Notes: generated by a model from the sequence alone, not told the origin. Positions 23,693-35,692 are shown, counted from the stretch's first letter. The stretch is DNA of 64,000 bases from Symbiodinium natans (GCA_905221605.1 CAJNDS010002567.1:203266-267265); one strand, 5' to 3'. Numbers and translations: made by a program.

Positions 23693-26005
23693 GGCACAGT
23701 TTTTGCTCCAAAAAGTGACATCGCAAGCCCTGGTCCCTAAGATTTTGAGCTCATTTCTTGCCCCAAAGAGTAACATCGCAAGCCCTGGTCCCTAAGATTT
23801 TGGGCTCATTTCTTGCACCAAAGAGTAACATCGCAAGCCCTGGTCCCTATTATTTGGGGCCCAGTTTTTGCTCCAAAGAGTCAAATCGCAAGCCCTGGTC
23901 CCTAAGATTTTGGACTCAGTTTTTTCCTCCAAAGCAAGCCCTGGTCCTTAAGATTTTGGGCTCATTTCTTGCTCCGAAGAGTCAAATCGCAAGCCCTGGT
24001 CCCGAAGATTTTGGGTTCAATTTTTGCTCCACAGAGTCAAACCGCAAGCCCTGGTCCCTAAGATTTGGGGCACAGTTTTTGCTCCAAAGGGTCAAATCGC
24101 AAGCCCTGCTCCCTAAGATTTTGGGCTCATTTCTTGCCCAAAAGAGTGACATCGCAAGCCCTGGTCCCTAAGATTTTGGGATCTTGGGCCCAGTTGCTCC
24201 AAAGAGTCAAATCGCAAGCCATGGTCCCTAAGATTTTGGGCCCACTTTTTGCTCCAAAGGGTCAAATCGCAAGCCCTGGTCCCTAAGATTTTGGGTTCAA
24301 TCTTTGCTCCAAAGAGTAACATCGCAAGCCCTGGTCCCTAAGATTTGGGGCCCAGTTTTTGCTCCGAAGGGTCAAATCGCAAGCCCTGGTCCCTAAGATT
24401 TTGGGTTCAATTTTTGCTCCAAAGAGTGACATCGCAAGCTCTGGTCCCTAAGATTGGGGGCCCAGTTTTTGCTCCAAAGAGTGACATCGCAAGTCCTGGT
24501 CCCTAAGATTTTGGGTTCAATTTTTGCTCCAAAGAGTGACATCGCAAGCCCTGGTCCCTAAGATTTGGACCCAGTTTTGCTCCAAAGAGTAACATCGCAA
24601 GCCCTGGTCCCTAAGATTTTGGGCCCAGTTTTTGCTCCAAAGAGTCAAATCGCAAGCCCTGGTCCCTAAGATTGGGGGCCCAGTTTTTGCTCCAAAGAGT
24701 GACATCGCAAGTCCTGGTCCCTAAGATTTTGGGTTCAATTTTTGCTCCAAAGAGTGACATCGCAAGCCCTGGTCCTTAAGATTTTGGGTTCGTTTTTTGC
24801 TCCAAAGAGTGACATCGCAAGCCCTGGTCCCTAAGATTTGGGGCCCAGTTTTTGCTCCAAAGAGTCAAATCGCAAGCCCTGGTCCCTAAGATTTTGGGTT
24901 CATTTTTTGCTCCAAAGAGTGACATCGCAAGCCCTGGTCCCTAAGATCTTGGGCCCAGTTTTTGCTCCAAAGAGTCAAATCGCAAGCCCTGGTCCCTAAG
25001 ATTTTGGGTTCAATTTTTGCTCCAAAGAGTCAAATCGCAGGCCCTGGTCCCTAAGATTTTGCATTCATTGTTGCTCCAAAGAGTGACATCGCAAGCCCTG
25101 GTCCCTAAGATCTTGGGCCCAGTTTTTGCTCCGAAGAGTCAAATCGCAAGCCCTGGTCCCTAAGATTTTGGGTTCAATTTTTGCTCCAAAGAGTCAAATC
25201 GCAAGCCCTGATCCCTAAGATTTGGGGCCCAGTTTTTGCTCCAAAGAGTCAAATCGCAAGCCCTGGTCCCTAAGATTTTGGGTTCATTTTTTGCTCCAAA
25301 GAGTGACATCGCAAGCCCTTGTCCCTAAGATTTTGGGCCCAGTTTTTGGTTCAAAGAGTCAAATCGCAAGCCCTGGTCCCTAAGATTTTGGGTTCAATTT
25401 TTGCTCCAAAGAGTCAAACCGCAAGCCCTGGTCCCTAAGATTTGGGGCCCAGTTTTTGCTCCAAAGAGTCAAATCGCAAACCCTGCTCCCTAAGATTTTG
25501 GGCCAGTTTTTGCTCCAAAGAGTCAAATCGCAAGCCCTGGTCCCTAAGACTTTGGGTTCAATTTTGCTCCAAAGAGTGACATCGCAAGCCCTGGTCCCTA
25601 AGATTTGGGGCCCAGTTTTTGCGCCAAAGAGTAAAATCGCAAGCCCTGGTCCCTTAGATTTTTGGGTCGATTTTTGCTCCAAAGAGTCAAATCGCAAGCC
25701 CTGGTCCCTAAGTTTTCGGGGTCGATTTGTGCTCCAAAGAGTCAAATCGCAAGCCCTGGTCCCTAAGATTTCGGGGTCGATTTGTGCTCCACGGAGTCAA
25801 ATTGCAAGCCCTGGTCCCTAAGATTTTGGGCCCAGTATTTGCTCCAAAAGGTGAAATCGCAAGCCCCGGTCTTTAAGATTTTGGGCTCATTTCTTGCTCC
25901 AAAGAGTAACATCGCAAGCCCTGGTCCCTAAGATTTTGGAATCGATTTTTTTTCTCCAAAGAGTCAGATCGCAAGCCCTGGTCCTAAAATGTTGGGCTCA
26001 ATTTT
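23693..26005. repeat. 55-bp satellite, about 40 copies
   Basis: The monomer contains TTTTTGCTCCAAAGAGT, then ATCGCAAGCCCTGGTCCCTA, then AGATTTTGGG and a variable tail (CCCAG or TTCAA). The period is 55 bp. Two monomer subtypes (GTCAAATCG and GTGACATCG; tails CCCAG and TTCAA) alternate, suggesting a dimeric higher-order unit. The period is one base more than a multiple of three, so the open frames seen here are fortuitous. Confidence 0.96.
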
Positions 26006-27365
26006 TGCTTTTCCCTTCTCTTCTGCTGATAAAACACAAGAAAGGAACTCATATGATAAAGCAGTGGAAAGGTAAGCAGAGGGTGACTCCTTGCGCGTGA
26101 GCCTTTCCATAATACTCCATCATATTCATCCTCTCGGCCTATCTCTTCTGTTCCTTTCCTTACTCTTCTCCTTCTCATAGTTCTTCCTTTTTGTTTTTCT
26201 CATTTCGAAAAGAAAGAGGGAAGGGAGAAACAAGGGAGAGAGAATAGATAAAGAAGAGTGCAATCTTCTCTGCGCCTTGTTTTGTCTCTCCCTCTTCTCT
26301 ATTCATCTGTCTTCTATTCTCTTCCTTGCTCTTCCCATTAAATATGCAATCCTTGGTATCTCTCCTCTCTCCTTCTCTCTTCCTCCAACAGATGTGCTTT
26401 NNNNNNNNNNNNNNNNNNNNNNNNNNNNNNNNNNNNNNNNNNNNNNNNNNNNNNNNNNNNNNNNNNNNNNNNNNNNNNNNNNNNNNNNNNNNNNNNNNNN
26501 CTCTCTCCCTCCTCTTCTCCTGTTTCCTTCTAAACGACAAAAACGCAAGAAAGGAAGAATAAGAGGGGAATGGAGGCCCTGTTCCTTTTCCTCTTTCAAT
26601 GGATGGGGGAAGTGGGCGGAGTTGGCCCCTTGCCCGTACACCCTCCCCATGCTTCAGCAAACCCCTCCTCTCGCCCTGTCGCCTCTGTTTTTTTTCCTTG
26701 TGCCCAAACGGAAAACGAAAACGGGTTCCTTTATATGTTCATTGTCCTTCCTTTTGTTTTTTTTATTTCACAGGGAAAAGAACCAGAGAAGAGGAAGATA
26801 AGAACGAGAGGTGAGATGAAAACGGCACCATCTTCTCTTTGCCTTATTTTTGCACCTCCCTCTCCTGTCTTAATTTCTCTTCCACTCTTTTTTTCCATTG
26901 CTCTTCCCATAATATTGCATTCCTTTTGATAACTCACAGGAAATTAAAATGGCCTCCTTGTTGTCTCTCCTCTCTCACTTCCCTTTCCCTTCTCTCCTTC
27001 TGTTTCCTTTTAATTTTAACTGATAAAACACAAGAAAGGAGCTTGTAAAATCAAGCAGTGGAAGGGTAAGCAGAAGGTGACTACTTGTGCGTGGACCTTT
27101 GCCGTACTTCACCATACCCCTCTTTTCGGCCTATCTCTTCGGCTCTTTTCCTAACCCTTCTTCTTTTCATCTTTCTTTTTGTTTTTTTCATTTCGAAAAG
27201 ACAGAGGGAACGGAGAGATAAGGGAGAGAGGATAGATAAAGAAGAGTACCATCTTCTTTGCGCCTTGTTTTATCTCTCTTCTATTCTTTTCTTGGCTCTT
27301 CCCATGAAAATCGTGTTCCTCTTATCTTTACCTCCTTCTCTCCCTTCTCTTCTCCTCACGAGAGC
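26005..27365. repeat. Three diverged tandem copies of a ~500-bp unit
   Basis: Shared landmarks recur: CTGATAAAACACAAGAAAGG (26025 and 27019, weaker at 26535), AAGCAGTGGAA then GGTAAGCAGA, a TTTCGAAAAGA segment followed by purine-rich sequence, and CTCTTCCCAT near the end of each copy. The middle copy is the most diverged and is broken by the N gap. Confidence 0.75.
26401..26500. other. Assembly gap (100 N)
   Basis: Exactly 100 Ns, the usual placeholder for a gap of unknown size, inside a repeated region. Confidence 0.99.
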
Positions 27366-27794
27366 CTTCGACTTTAGGATTGAGGAGAAAAAGAGAAGAG
27401 AAAAGAGGAACTACCTGGTTCTTGTTCCTGAGGCCTCCATAGTACGACTGACGTGACAGCAGCGTACCCTCGTGGAAACGTGTGTAGTTTGATTCTCCTT
27501 AGTGAGCTTATAAGAAAACCCTTTTTTTTTTTTTCTTGAGCCAGCTTCCAAATAGACTCTATTTAAGCACCCCCCCCCCCCCCCCGAGCAAACTTGAGGG
27601 TTGGACTGTTCCGGACTATGTGACAACATTTCTTCTTATGCCCTTTTGTGCAGACCAGTACTTGTCTCAAGTGGTTGTGTCCTCCTAGGGTTGCCAAGGA
27701 ATCACATAACAACAGCTGACAGAAATCCGTCTTCAACATAAGTAAACACCATTGCACTCCCTTGATCCTGTGTGTGAGGCCTCTTTCTCCCTTC

Positions 27795-27900
27795 GTTTCT
27801 TGTTTTGTTTCTCTTTCTTTCCTTCCTTCCTTCCTTCCTTCCTTCCTTCCTTCCTTCCTTCCTTCCTTCCTTTTTTCTTTCTTTCTTTCTTGCTTTCTTT
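27795..27900. repeat. (CCTT)n / (CTTT)n tract
   Basis: A pyrimidine tetranucleotide run lies near the third copy of the CTTCCAAATAGA word and a C-run (27571-27586). Confidence 0.95.
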
Positions 27901-28362
27901 CCTGGGGCTTGGGGGTGACCCCCTGTGACTGCCCCGAACCGGTGAACCTGCGCAACGTACTCTCTTTCTTCTCTCTCTCTCTCACACACAGGCAACTGGC
28001 AGGAGGGCAGACTGTCGACTGGCTGTCCCACTCTTTTTCGAACAACTTGAACTATACACATGCCAGACCCTACCTCCTCCAGATCCAATCCATTCTCGGA
28101 TTGCCCCCTGCACTACAATGCTCCGAGCAACTGTAGCTCTCGAGCACGGGGTTCTACAATGATGTCAAAGTGCTAAGCACAGGGCTGCCACCAAGAAGAA
28201 AACAATCACGTTGGGGAGCTGGGCAAGGCAGCCAATGGACGACAAGTTCCCGACCGGTTGGCTTGCTTGATGTTGCATCGCTGTGCAAGATGAATAAGAC
28301 CGACAGCAGTAGGGCAACTAAACTCTGAGGGACATGCCATGCCAATCGTCGCCAAAACTTGT

Positions 28363-28593
28363 TCAGGACCTATCGATGCAACAAAACCACGCGCATGTAC
28401 AAGCACGTAGGGCCATGGAGACTCTGAGATACTCTGAGACAGCAACTTGGCAGCCGGGGTCCCTGCTAACATCCTCTTGGGGTGGTGGAGCCGGCTCTGG
28501 GTCATCCAGGGTGGGAAAGTACTGACGCCGAGCAGCAGCAGCAGCTGTGGCCTCCTTGCAAATGAGGATCTCTGAGGTTCTCTTCTCTTGCAT
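28363..28593 (-). CDS. Candidate exon, Pro/Glu-rich, unknown
   Basis: The open block from MQEKRTSEILICKEATAAAA through YFPTLDDPEPAPPPQEDVS to about VAVSEYL has clear protein-like composition on the minus strand. The 3' limit near 28425 is uncertain. A second short piece with CRSCRVDADD lies at 28675-28735. No domain is recognised. Confidence 0.4.
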   Translation of the reverse strand: MQEKRTSEILICKEATAAAAARRQYFPTLDDPEPAPPPQEDVSRDPGCQVAVSEYLRVSMALRACTCAWFCCIDRS

Positions 28594-28832
28594 CTTAAGG
28601 CCGAAAGGCCCCTATACTGCTTTGCTTTTCTTCTTTTGGCGCACACACACACACACACACCAAGCAGCACCTGCATCGTCAGCATCCACGCGGCAGCTCC
28701 TGCACTTGTTCGCGGACTTTGGATAAGGTTTCAGCATCTTCCAAATTGCTGTGACAAGGACACCAAATTTTTGCGATGTGATACAACTTGCAAAGTACAA
28801 AGCAAACGTCGGTTTGTCGTCTTTACATGCTA

Positions 28833-29076
28833 CTACCAGAAGGTCTGTACAGGCTTGGCTGGAGGGTGCTGTTTTGGTTGTTTCTCCTCCTCAAAACACG
28901 TGTGATGTGAAGGAACAACAGTTCGGTTGAAGTGATCCGGGCCACGCACATCATGACAGGTGTGGAGTGGTTTTGGCGCGAATCGGCTCCACAGCTCTCC
29001 TGGCAGCGCGACCTGCACGGACCGCTCAATGGTAGGCTTCGCCGCAGGCTTCACCTCTTTGCAAACCAGACACTGC
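28833..29076 (-). CDS. Candidate exon with Cys-x2-Cys, unknown
   Basis: The block starts near CLVCKEVKPAAKP and continues through RSVQVALPGELWSRF and GPDHFNRTVV. The CxxC followed by a K/P-rich linker is loosely reminiscent of the integrase zinc-finger end in retroelements, but this is not enough to assign it. Confidence 0.3.
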
Positions 29077-30128
29077 CAAAATTGCTCAAGTATGCGTCAG
29101 TTTTAGATGCTGAGATGGCTTTACATCACAAGGAAATTCAAGCAAAGACCTTTTTTCCGGGATCGCGGCGCAGGCCAAAGCCTGCTCTTGCCAGCACGTG
29201 GCATGGGAAAATGAACATTATCCAATACTCAAGCGAATCAATTTCAGGAGCTACCGATGGGCAGACGCGTACATCTTCAGGCCACGTTCCCACTCACGTT
29301 CGCCAAGCCCGCTGGGAGTCCTCCCAACAACAAGCATGACAGTGCAAGACAACGCAGGTGAGCATCACGGTCAGGCACTGATGCTTCCCTTCCTGTAGGC
29401 AGCACAATGTCCCTAACATGTCCTGACGGTAACCACGCCTTTGCCGTTGGCCTCGCGGCAGGACTGCGCGACCATCCCGCAGTGATCGCCCCTGGCAGGA
29501 CAGCGTTTTCTTCTGAAGCCCCAAGAGGCTATCAAGCCCCATCAAGCCACGGAGCACCATAGGCAGTCATCGAAGAAAAGCCTAAGCCCAATGCACATTT
29601 ATCACGATCTTCTGCCAGACAAGTAGGCAGGCGGCATTCTGTCGTATGCCACGCCTGTGGCTTCCTGCCCAGGCGCAGAGAAAGCCCTCCCAACCAGACA
29701 TGCCTTTTCTACCCAACTCGGCCATTGAAAGCAACAGATCTGTATCTGCGACTGCCCCGCAGAGAGACTTCCTACGCCGTACAGGATCGGTGCGTCATCT
29801 TCGCGCATGGCACAACGAAGATACCGAATGAACACACGACTCAGCAAGACTGTCCCTTGGAGTTGTCTCGGCCTTCAGCCGGGGGAAGTGAGTCATCGCC
29901 TTGTTCGAAGAAAGGGGCGGCTGGCGGCCTGGAAAACAATGCATGGCACAAATGACACCTAAAGCGCCTCTGTCTTCTTGAGAGCAATTCGGGACAAGTG
30001 GCTCAAAACTCAAGTACAGTTCCTCAAGAAGTCTCAACAGCCTGCCTGGAAACTGCATCGAACACTATCATAACTACGACTCTCGTACCCTTCTTGGCAC
30101 CACGCTGGACATTAACGGCACCTCAAGC

Positions 30129-30420
30129 TCAAAAGCTCAGTCCGAGAGCCGAGATGCCGATCTGGTTGACGTCCTTCCCATCCCAATCTCGCAAGAGAAG
30201 CTGCCAGACTGTCACGCCAGGCAGCACCTGAGACAAGCACACAAGCTTGACAATTCTCCGCGACCACGACCACTGTCACTGCCTCCAGAAGCGAGAGTGC
30301 CTCAGGGAGTTTTTTCAGGGAACACTGGAAGTGATAATACCAAGACTCTGTAACATCCCTGCAAATCCTGGCCTTGCGACCAACTTTCTCAGCAAAAGGG
30401 GTATCTGCGCTGCTGGCCAC
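30129..30420 (-). CDS. 3' exon(s) of an unknown gene
   Basis: The final exon is 30227-30129: it follows tgtctcag and reads VLPGVTVWQLLLRDWDGKDV, then NQIGISALGLSF and TGA. An upstream open block at about 30390-30330 (ESWYYHFQCSLKKLPE) may be the previous exon, ended by a GC donor. No family is recognised, though the Asp-Trp-Asp-Gly-Lys-Asp-Val loop resembles a calcium-binding or catalytic loop only superficially. Confidence 0.5.
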
Positions 30421-30732
30421 CGCTATTTTCATACCTGGATAGTTACCTCAGCTTTATCTTCTACACTACAATTCAAGGAAGCCACTCAGCTCTCATTGAC
30501 ATAATCACCTCCAGGCCACCTTCCGCGTGGTTCTGCAAGGCCTTCATTGCTCCTTATGTAACTTCGGCCGCAGCCATGACGTGCCATGACCACAGTCTCG
30601 TTCGGTGATGCAAGGAAACGGTCCTTTGTGCAATGAGATCTTGTCCACGCCGCTCATGACCTGAAGTTATTTAAGCCACATCCGTTGAAAACAAGCAAAG
30701 GATCCTTCACAAGATGGAAAGACTCTCGTCGT

Positions 30733-30849
30733 CTACTTCGCAGACCGTGCCCCACTTCGGGCCCCAGCGCCGGTGACACCTTCACCTCCAGGAAGGTCGC
30801 CGAGGACGATGTCCTTGTCCGTCGGTATTGCCTCCATCTCATACATCTC
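30733..30849 (-). CDS. Terminal exon of an unknown gene
   Basis: After acceptor acttgag, 38 codons read EMYEMEAIPTDKDIVLGDL, then a Gly/Ala/Arg-rich tail and a TAG stop. Other frames are poor. The exon belongs to a minus-strand gene whose upstream exons I could not place. Confidence 0.45.
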   Translation of the reverse strand, partial: EMYEMEAIPTDKDIVLGDLPGGEGVTGAGARSGARSAK

Positions 30850-31099
30850 CTCAAGTTATGAGAGGGCAATTCCGTTGAAAACACTTCAGGTCTCTAATGG
30901 ATCGTACGAGTGCCTCTCCTTGTCCCAGAGACAGGCATCCAAGTCAAAGACGCAGAGTTCCGGGTAGGGCCCTGCTCTGCCTTCACCTGCTTTCCTGCCC
31001 GGAATATTTCAGGCGTCATGCCAGCACAGGGAAGGAGGCAGTCAGATGGGGCTCCTAAAGACTGGGCGCACTGCCGGTCGCCATCGAAAGCCTGTAAAG

Positions 31100-32490
31100 G
31101 CTAGACCTCAATCGGTATGCCCGGAGTTTGTCAGGCACAACACGGACATCTGCAGTTGAACTTTCCGGCACGTGCGGCACAGAACCGAAAAGTGCTCGCG
31201 GCCAAAGTGTTGAAGTGCTTCGTTGTGCAAGAAAGCACAACATGTGAAGCAGCAGAGGATCAGACAGTGCCACCAGAGTAGGCCAACTGGTACAAACCAG
31301 CAGCGTCTCAACATGGCTCTCATGGCTCTCATGAAGGCAAGCTTCAATTCCTGCAATGCCTTGCCACGTCTTACCATACATCTTAGAATCCTCGCATGGG
31401 CCGGCACCCCCCTACCAGGCCCGAACCAAGCCCCAAGCTTGAACCAAAAATCCCCGCATCCAGTGCTATGAGCAGACAAGCCACCAAAACGAGATACGAA
31501 AAGAGAATACAGACAAGTGAAACAGAAAGAGCAGGGAAATAGTAATTCGTTTTGAAATCTCTCAGAGCAGAGGCCTTGCCTTGCCCGGCAGGAAGACCAG
31601 ACTTCTGAACCTCTTTCTCTGAGTGAGGTATGGAAAAGCATCAAAGAAACAGAAAAAGAGAGAGGGCAAGAGAGGGAGAGAGACAGCGAGAGTGAGGCAG
31701 GCGGGGAGATGGAGAGAGGAACAAAATGCTAGAAAAAACGCAGAGAGAGCTTCAGACTTGGCGCTCTGCTGCGTCAACACAAGGGATGCGCGGAGCACAC
31801 GCCAACTTCTGTGAGTGCCGGACGCCAAGGATACCAAAGCGACCTCGGCTTGAAACCAATTGACGTTCCAGGATGCAAGCCATTGCAAGGGCCCCTGACT
31901 GTTAGAGCCGCCAGGGCAGGTCGGTTCAGCCCCGCCCTTTTGCGCTTGCTGCGCCATGTGGCCTGTAGCAGGCTTTGCAAACATCAGAAGATATAAGGTA
32001 CTGAACCATAGGATTCAAGCAACGGTTCTAGGCAGCTCACACTGCGCCACTAGGGAATTTCGCAGGCAGCATGGTCTGTGTATGTGCACAACGAACATTG
32101 ATATCTGAGAAGAGGTACGCCGTCCGAAGTCCTTATAACTTAACCTAAAACCGAAAACCATGCACCAACAACCCATGTACTGTTCAACATGTTGTACATT
32201 TCTTAAGCTCGCAGAAGATTCCAACACCCTAAGACTTTGGCCCTGCCTCGTGTTTGGTCTAAACGCCTGAACCCCTCAACCCATCGACCCCCGTTGGGGG
32301 TTTAGGGGTAAACCCCTGCCCCACATATGTTGCCTCGGCCACGGCCATAGCACTGAACTTTGCAAACCCTTCTGTACTGCACAGTGAGCTTGTCTTGGGC
32401 CGAACACTGCACAAGCCGCACAATTGCGTTAAACTCATCTGTCAACAACAGAACGCAAACTCTTCGGCAGAGGGCACTTGACACACGAGC
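31100..32490. other. No clear gene
   Basis: This is mixed-composition sequence. A purine-rich tract lies at 31640-31740. A minus-strand open piece near 32380-32450 (EFNAIVRLVQCSAQDKLTVQ) is exon-like but isolated. Confidence 0.4.
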
Positions 32491-32599
32491 GCGTGTTCAT
32501 AACTGAGGGCCTGATCAGACGGCTTCAATCGTGACAGCCAAATCATTCACAAAACAGCGGCACTCCCCCTTGAAGCAAAGTCCCTCATATTCTAGTTTC

Positions 32600-32977
32600 C
32601 GTCTAGCACAAAAAAGCAATGAGAATGTCATAGATCCAAGATTCCTCGGATTGCCAACGACGTAAACAACTCTCGTGCACAAAACCTCGGGAATGCACAT
32701 GCGGAACACAAGGCACGTGTCAAGCTCGCAACCAACTAGGGGACCGGCGGCTGGTGCCCTCACATTTGCATGGAGTAATGAACTCCTGCACAGTCCGCAG
32801 TTGGCTTGCAACAATTCCGTGACAACACACTCGAACAGTATGTGAGGGCATCTTTTTGGGCAATGCAGGAGCCATTGTAAACAAATAACCTTTGCTGGCC
32901 TCCGCGGCACCTTCCTCTAAGCAAAAGCGGCACTGCGGGGCTTCCAATGCTTCGTGTTGTGGCGTTCCAGGCAACAC
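32600..32977 (-). CDS. RING-CH (RINGv) zinc-finger protein, partial, two GC-AG introns
   Basis: Exon 32977-32909 ends ...PQCRFCLEEG at a GC donor (gccgcgg). Exon 32785-32749 reads EFITPCKCEGTS plus one base, with a GC donor (gccggtc). The next exon starts at 32685 and completes Arg then FVHESCLRRWQSEESW. Joined, they give C-x2-C, C-x-C, H-x2-C in RINGv (MARCH-type) spacing, the zinc-binding domain of membrane-associated E3 ubiquitin ligases. Both introns (123 and 63 bp) begin GC and end AG, with phases that fit. The last Cys pair and any transmembrane segments were not identified; a possible later exon after ttgtgctag near 32607 has Cys residues but not the standard spacing. Upstream exons are unknown. 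Confidence 0.7.
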
Positions 32978-33624
32978 CTGCAATAGCAAGACATGCCTAC
33001 ATCAGCACGAAACACAGCAATCCAGCCTCATCCATACTTTTGGCAGAAGGCCGATCTGTGTCAATAGCTTCCACCATCTCGTTCATCGCGAGGTCAAGGA
33101 ACCAGTTTTGGCATTAACTCTAGTCACTGAATGTTCACAGACAACGCACGTACCTCTAGCCTTGTTGTATATGCCTGCGTGCAACACGACAAACAAAACA
33201 AACCACGTGAATGCCATCGGTGGCTACATAACCAAAATGCCTCGGCAGCAACAGCCATGGCAAGCTGCAGTGACTTTGCTTTCGCCCTTTTGTCCCGGAA
33301 GCTCCAAAAGCTGTGTCATGTTGCGGAGGATAACTCCCTGAAACGTGTCCGCCTATACGACTGCAAACGGCAAAACAAACAACTTGTGGAATCTCGCCAG
33401 CAAGACCCCAAACAGTCCAAGCCGAATTAAACGAATGCCATCGGATACCACGGCAGCACTCATTCTGCATGTATCTCCCGGATCACGCACTGCAACCTAG
33501 ATTGAAAGTTCAAAACACCCAGTTGTCAAACAGCCCATTCGCCTGCATCGAACCCCTTTGACTCTTGGGTCCCTCCCTTGAGAACAAGCGAAAACGAAGT
33601 TCTCCAAATGACAAACATACCTAC

Positions 33625-33668
33625 AGCTCCCAAGTGGACGACATCTTCAAGGCCTGAGCAACCCTGAA
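33625..33668 (-). CDS. Tiny candidate exon
   Basis: The piece reads GCSGLEDVVHLGAV between an acceptor ttttcag and a consensus gtatgt donor. It could be an upstream exon of the RINGv gene; this is not tested. Confidence 0.3.
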
Positions 33669-34035
33669 AATGTTCTAAACAAGTTCCAAACCTTGCACGG
33701 CTGAGACAACCAGACTTTGGGTTCTTTCTTTTGTTTGGACGGATGCAAAGATCTGGAGGCGCCCATCTGAAAAACACGAAACTCAAGGGTTTACAACCCG
33801 ACGAATGACTATTCGGATAGGCTCCCAAGTACTTTACCTCGTCTGCTAAGGACTGCCATAAGGGGAATCAAATCACCTAGACCCAGACCCCAGCACAATG
33901 GATGGGGGCAGGTATCTTGTAGAACGAAAACTAACAGTTTCGCCAGTCTATGATGATAGGTAAGTGCTCACATTTATCTTCATTCAACTGCGAGGGCCTA
34001 TGGCTTCGTCTTCAATTTGGAAAGAAAAGAACTGC

Positions 34036-34069
34036 ATCATCATCACATCATCATCATCACCATCACCAG

Positions 34070-34111
<42 letters not shown>

Positions 34112-34112
34112 T
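34036..34112. repeat. (CAT)n microsatellite
   Basis: CATCATCAC and then pure CAT units. A short tandem pair of about 30 bp (AAACAAAAAACAATCTCGTC) follows at 34267-34322. Confidence 0.95.
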
Positions 34113-34560
34113 ATCATTATCATTTTCCGTAACCGGAGGGCACGTCGAAGGTGATTGGGTGTGCTGTGCAGGCGCTCTGTGCAGATTTGCTGATGAAACA
34201 ACATCGGAAGCACTGGTTCACTACCTGTGCTTGTCCATACGAAAATACCCCCCGCTCTACTTCTGGAAACAAAAAACAATCTCGTCTCACTCCTCCAGAA
34301 ACAAAAAAGCAATCTCGTCTCCTCTCCCCCTTCCTCCCATTCCACATTCTCTCTTCTCCCTTCCTCCCTCTGATTTAAAATAGAGCCCCTTCTCTTGTCT
34401 TCTCCGCTTCCTCCCACTCCACAATAAGTAAAAGGGGGGGCTGCACCTCCCAGCGCTCTGCTCGCATTGCCACGGTGCCAGGACGCCTAGAGTCCTCATC
34501 TCAATCGGAGTTTCCTCCGACGTGCACCCAATTCGAGCAGGAAGAAGGACCCTCCGCTAA

Positions 34561-35250
34561 CCCTAAACCCTAAACCCTAATGTTAACCTCACATCTATAA
34601 ATGGGGTGGTAATTGCAATATTCGCCAGGCCAGCGGGCCCCACCAGCCGAAGACTACTTTCCTTTACGGGAGGATTCCGGGCCGAAATCCATAAACAAGT
34701 CTATATAGAGGGGTCCGGTGAGAATGATAATGGGGTGACAACTGCAATATTTTTCTGGCCAGGAATGCAAAATTTACGGAAAATGGCTTAAGAGTTCCAT
34801 TGCAGAGAAGATTTTTCAGCGGAGCTGGCTTGAAAGAGCTCCGAGGCTCAGTCTTTAGAGAAGCAAGACGACCCTGACAGCTGACCCCCCCAGAGCCCAG
34901 AAGACCCCCAGATTCCAACTATTGACACCCCCTCTTTTTGTTGACCCCTCCAAACCCCGGAGACCAAAACAAGATTGGGGGTGGGGTTTCTAAAAGCGAC
35001 GTTAACATTAAACCCTAAACCCTAAACCCTAAACCCGAAGCGCTAAACCCTAAACCCTAAACCCTAAAACCTAAACCCTAAACCCTAAACCTAAACCCTA
35101 AACCCTAAACCCTACACCCTAAAAACCCGAAAAACCCTAAACCCTAAACCTAAAAACCCTAACCCCTAAAAACCCTAAACCCCTAAAAACCCTAAACCTT
35201 AAAAACCCTAAACCCTAAACCGTAAACCCTAAACCCTAAACCCTCAAGAC
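34561..35250. repeat. Interstitial telomeric-type repeats (CCCTAAA)n and spacer
   Basis: Short run at 34561-34583 and a long degenerate run at 35004-35250 of CCCTAAA, the TTTAGGG plant/alga-type telomere unit, with CCCTAAAAA variants. Between them is a roughly 100-bp duplicated segment (TGGGGTGGTAATTGCAATAT at 34601 and TGGGGTGACAACTGCAATAT at 34731). Confidence 0.9.
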
Positions 35251-35457
35251 AAAAAAATAACAATTATACGTGGTATCATTCTGAATTTTCCCAGGTTGTT
35301 TGTCTAAACATCTGACTAGTAGAGTGTAAGTCCATTCATCCACAGCGCCTGGGAGGCCAAATGCTCAAGTTACTTAAACCTCTGGGGCCTTGCCACCCAA
35401 AGAATCCTAGGAGGCCAGCCAGGGCCGGAAGGCCAAAAACATACATTAGGCTCTAAA

Positions 35458-35605
35458 ACAGAAACGTTCGCTCAAAACTTTCGCTCAAAACTTATTGGGA
35501 CCCCCTCCCCCCCCACCTCACCCTTGCCCCCTAACCTCATTTCTAAAAAGGAATGTTTCGCGCAAAACTTTCGCTCAAAAGGTTTCGCTCAAAACGTTTC
35601 GCTCA
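35458..35605. repeat. TTTCGCTCAAAAC short repeats
   Basis: Five copies of a 12-13 bp word TTTCGCTCAAAAC (small variations) lie between the telomeric tracts. Confidence 0.85.
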
Positions 35606-35627
35606 AACCCAAACCCTATACAATTTC

Positions 35628-35692
35628 TAGAACCCTAAACCCTAAACCCTAAACCCCCTAGACCCTAACCCCTAAACCCTAAACCCTAAACG
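35628..35692. repeat. Second interstitial telomeric tract
   Basis: Degenerate CCCTAAA units immediately before the TATATG microsatellite. Confidence 0.9.

Noticed and set aside
23693-26005. CRISPR-like array
   Set aside because: The 55-bp units are contiguous satellites without unique spacers, in a eukaryotic context.
26175-26801. ORFs reading through the N gap
   Set aside because: They contain unknown residues across 100 Ns and low-complexity flanks.
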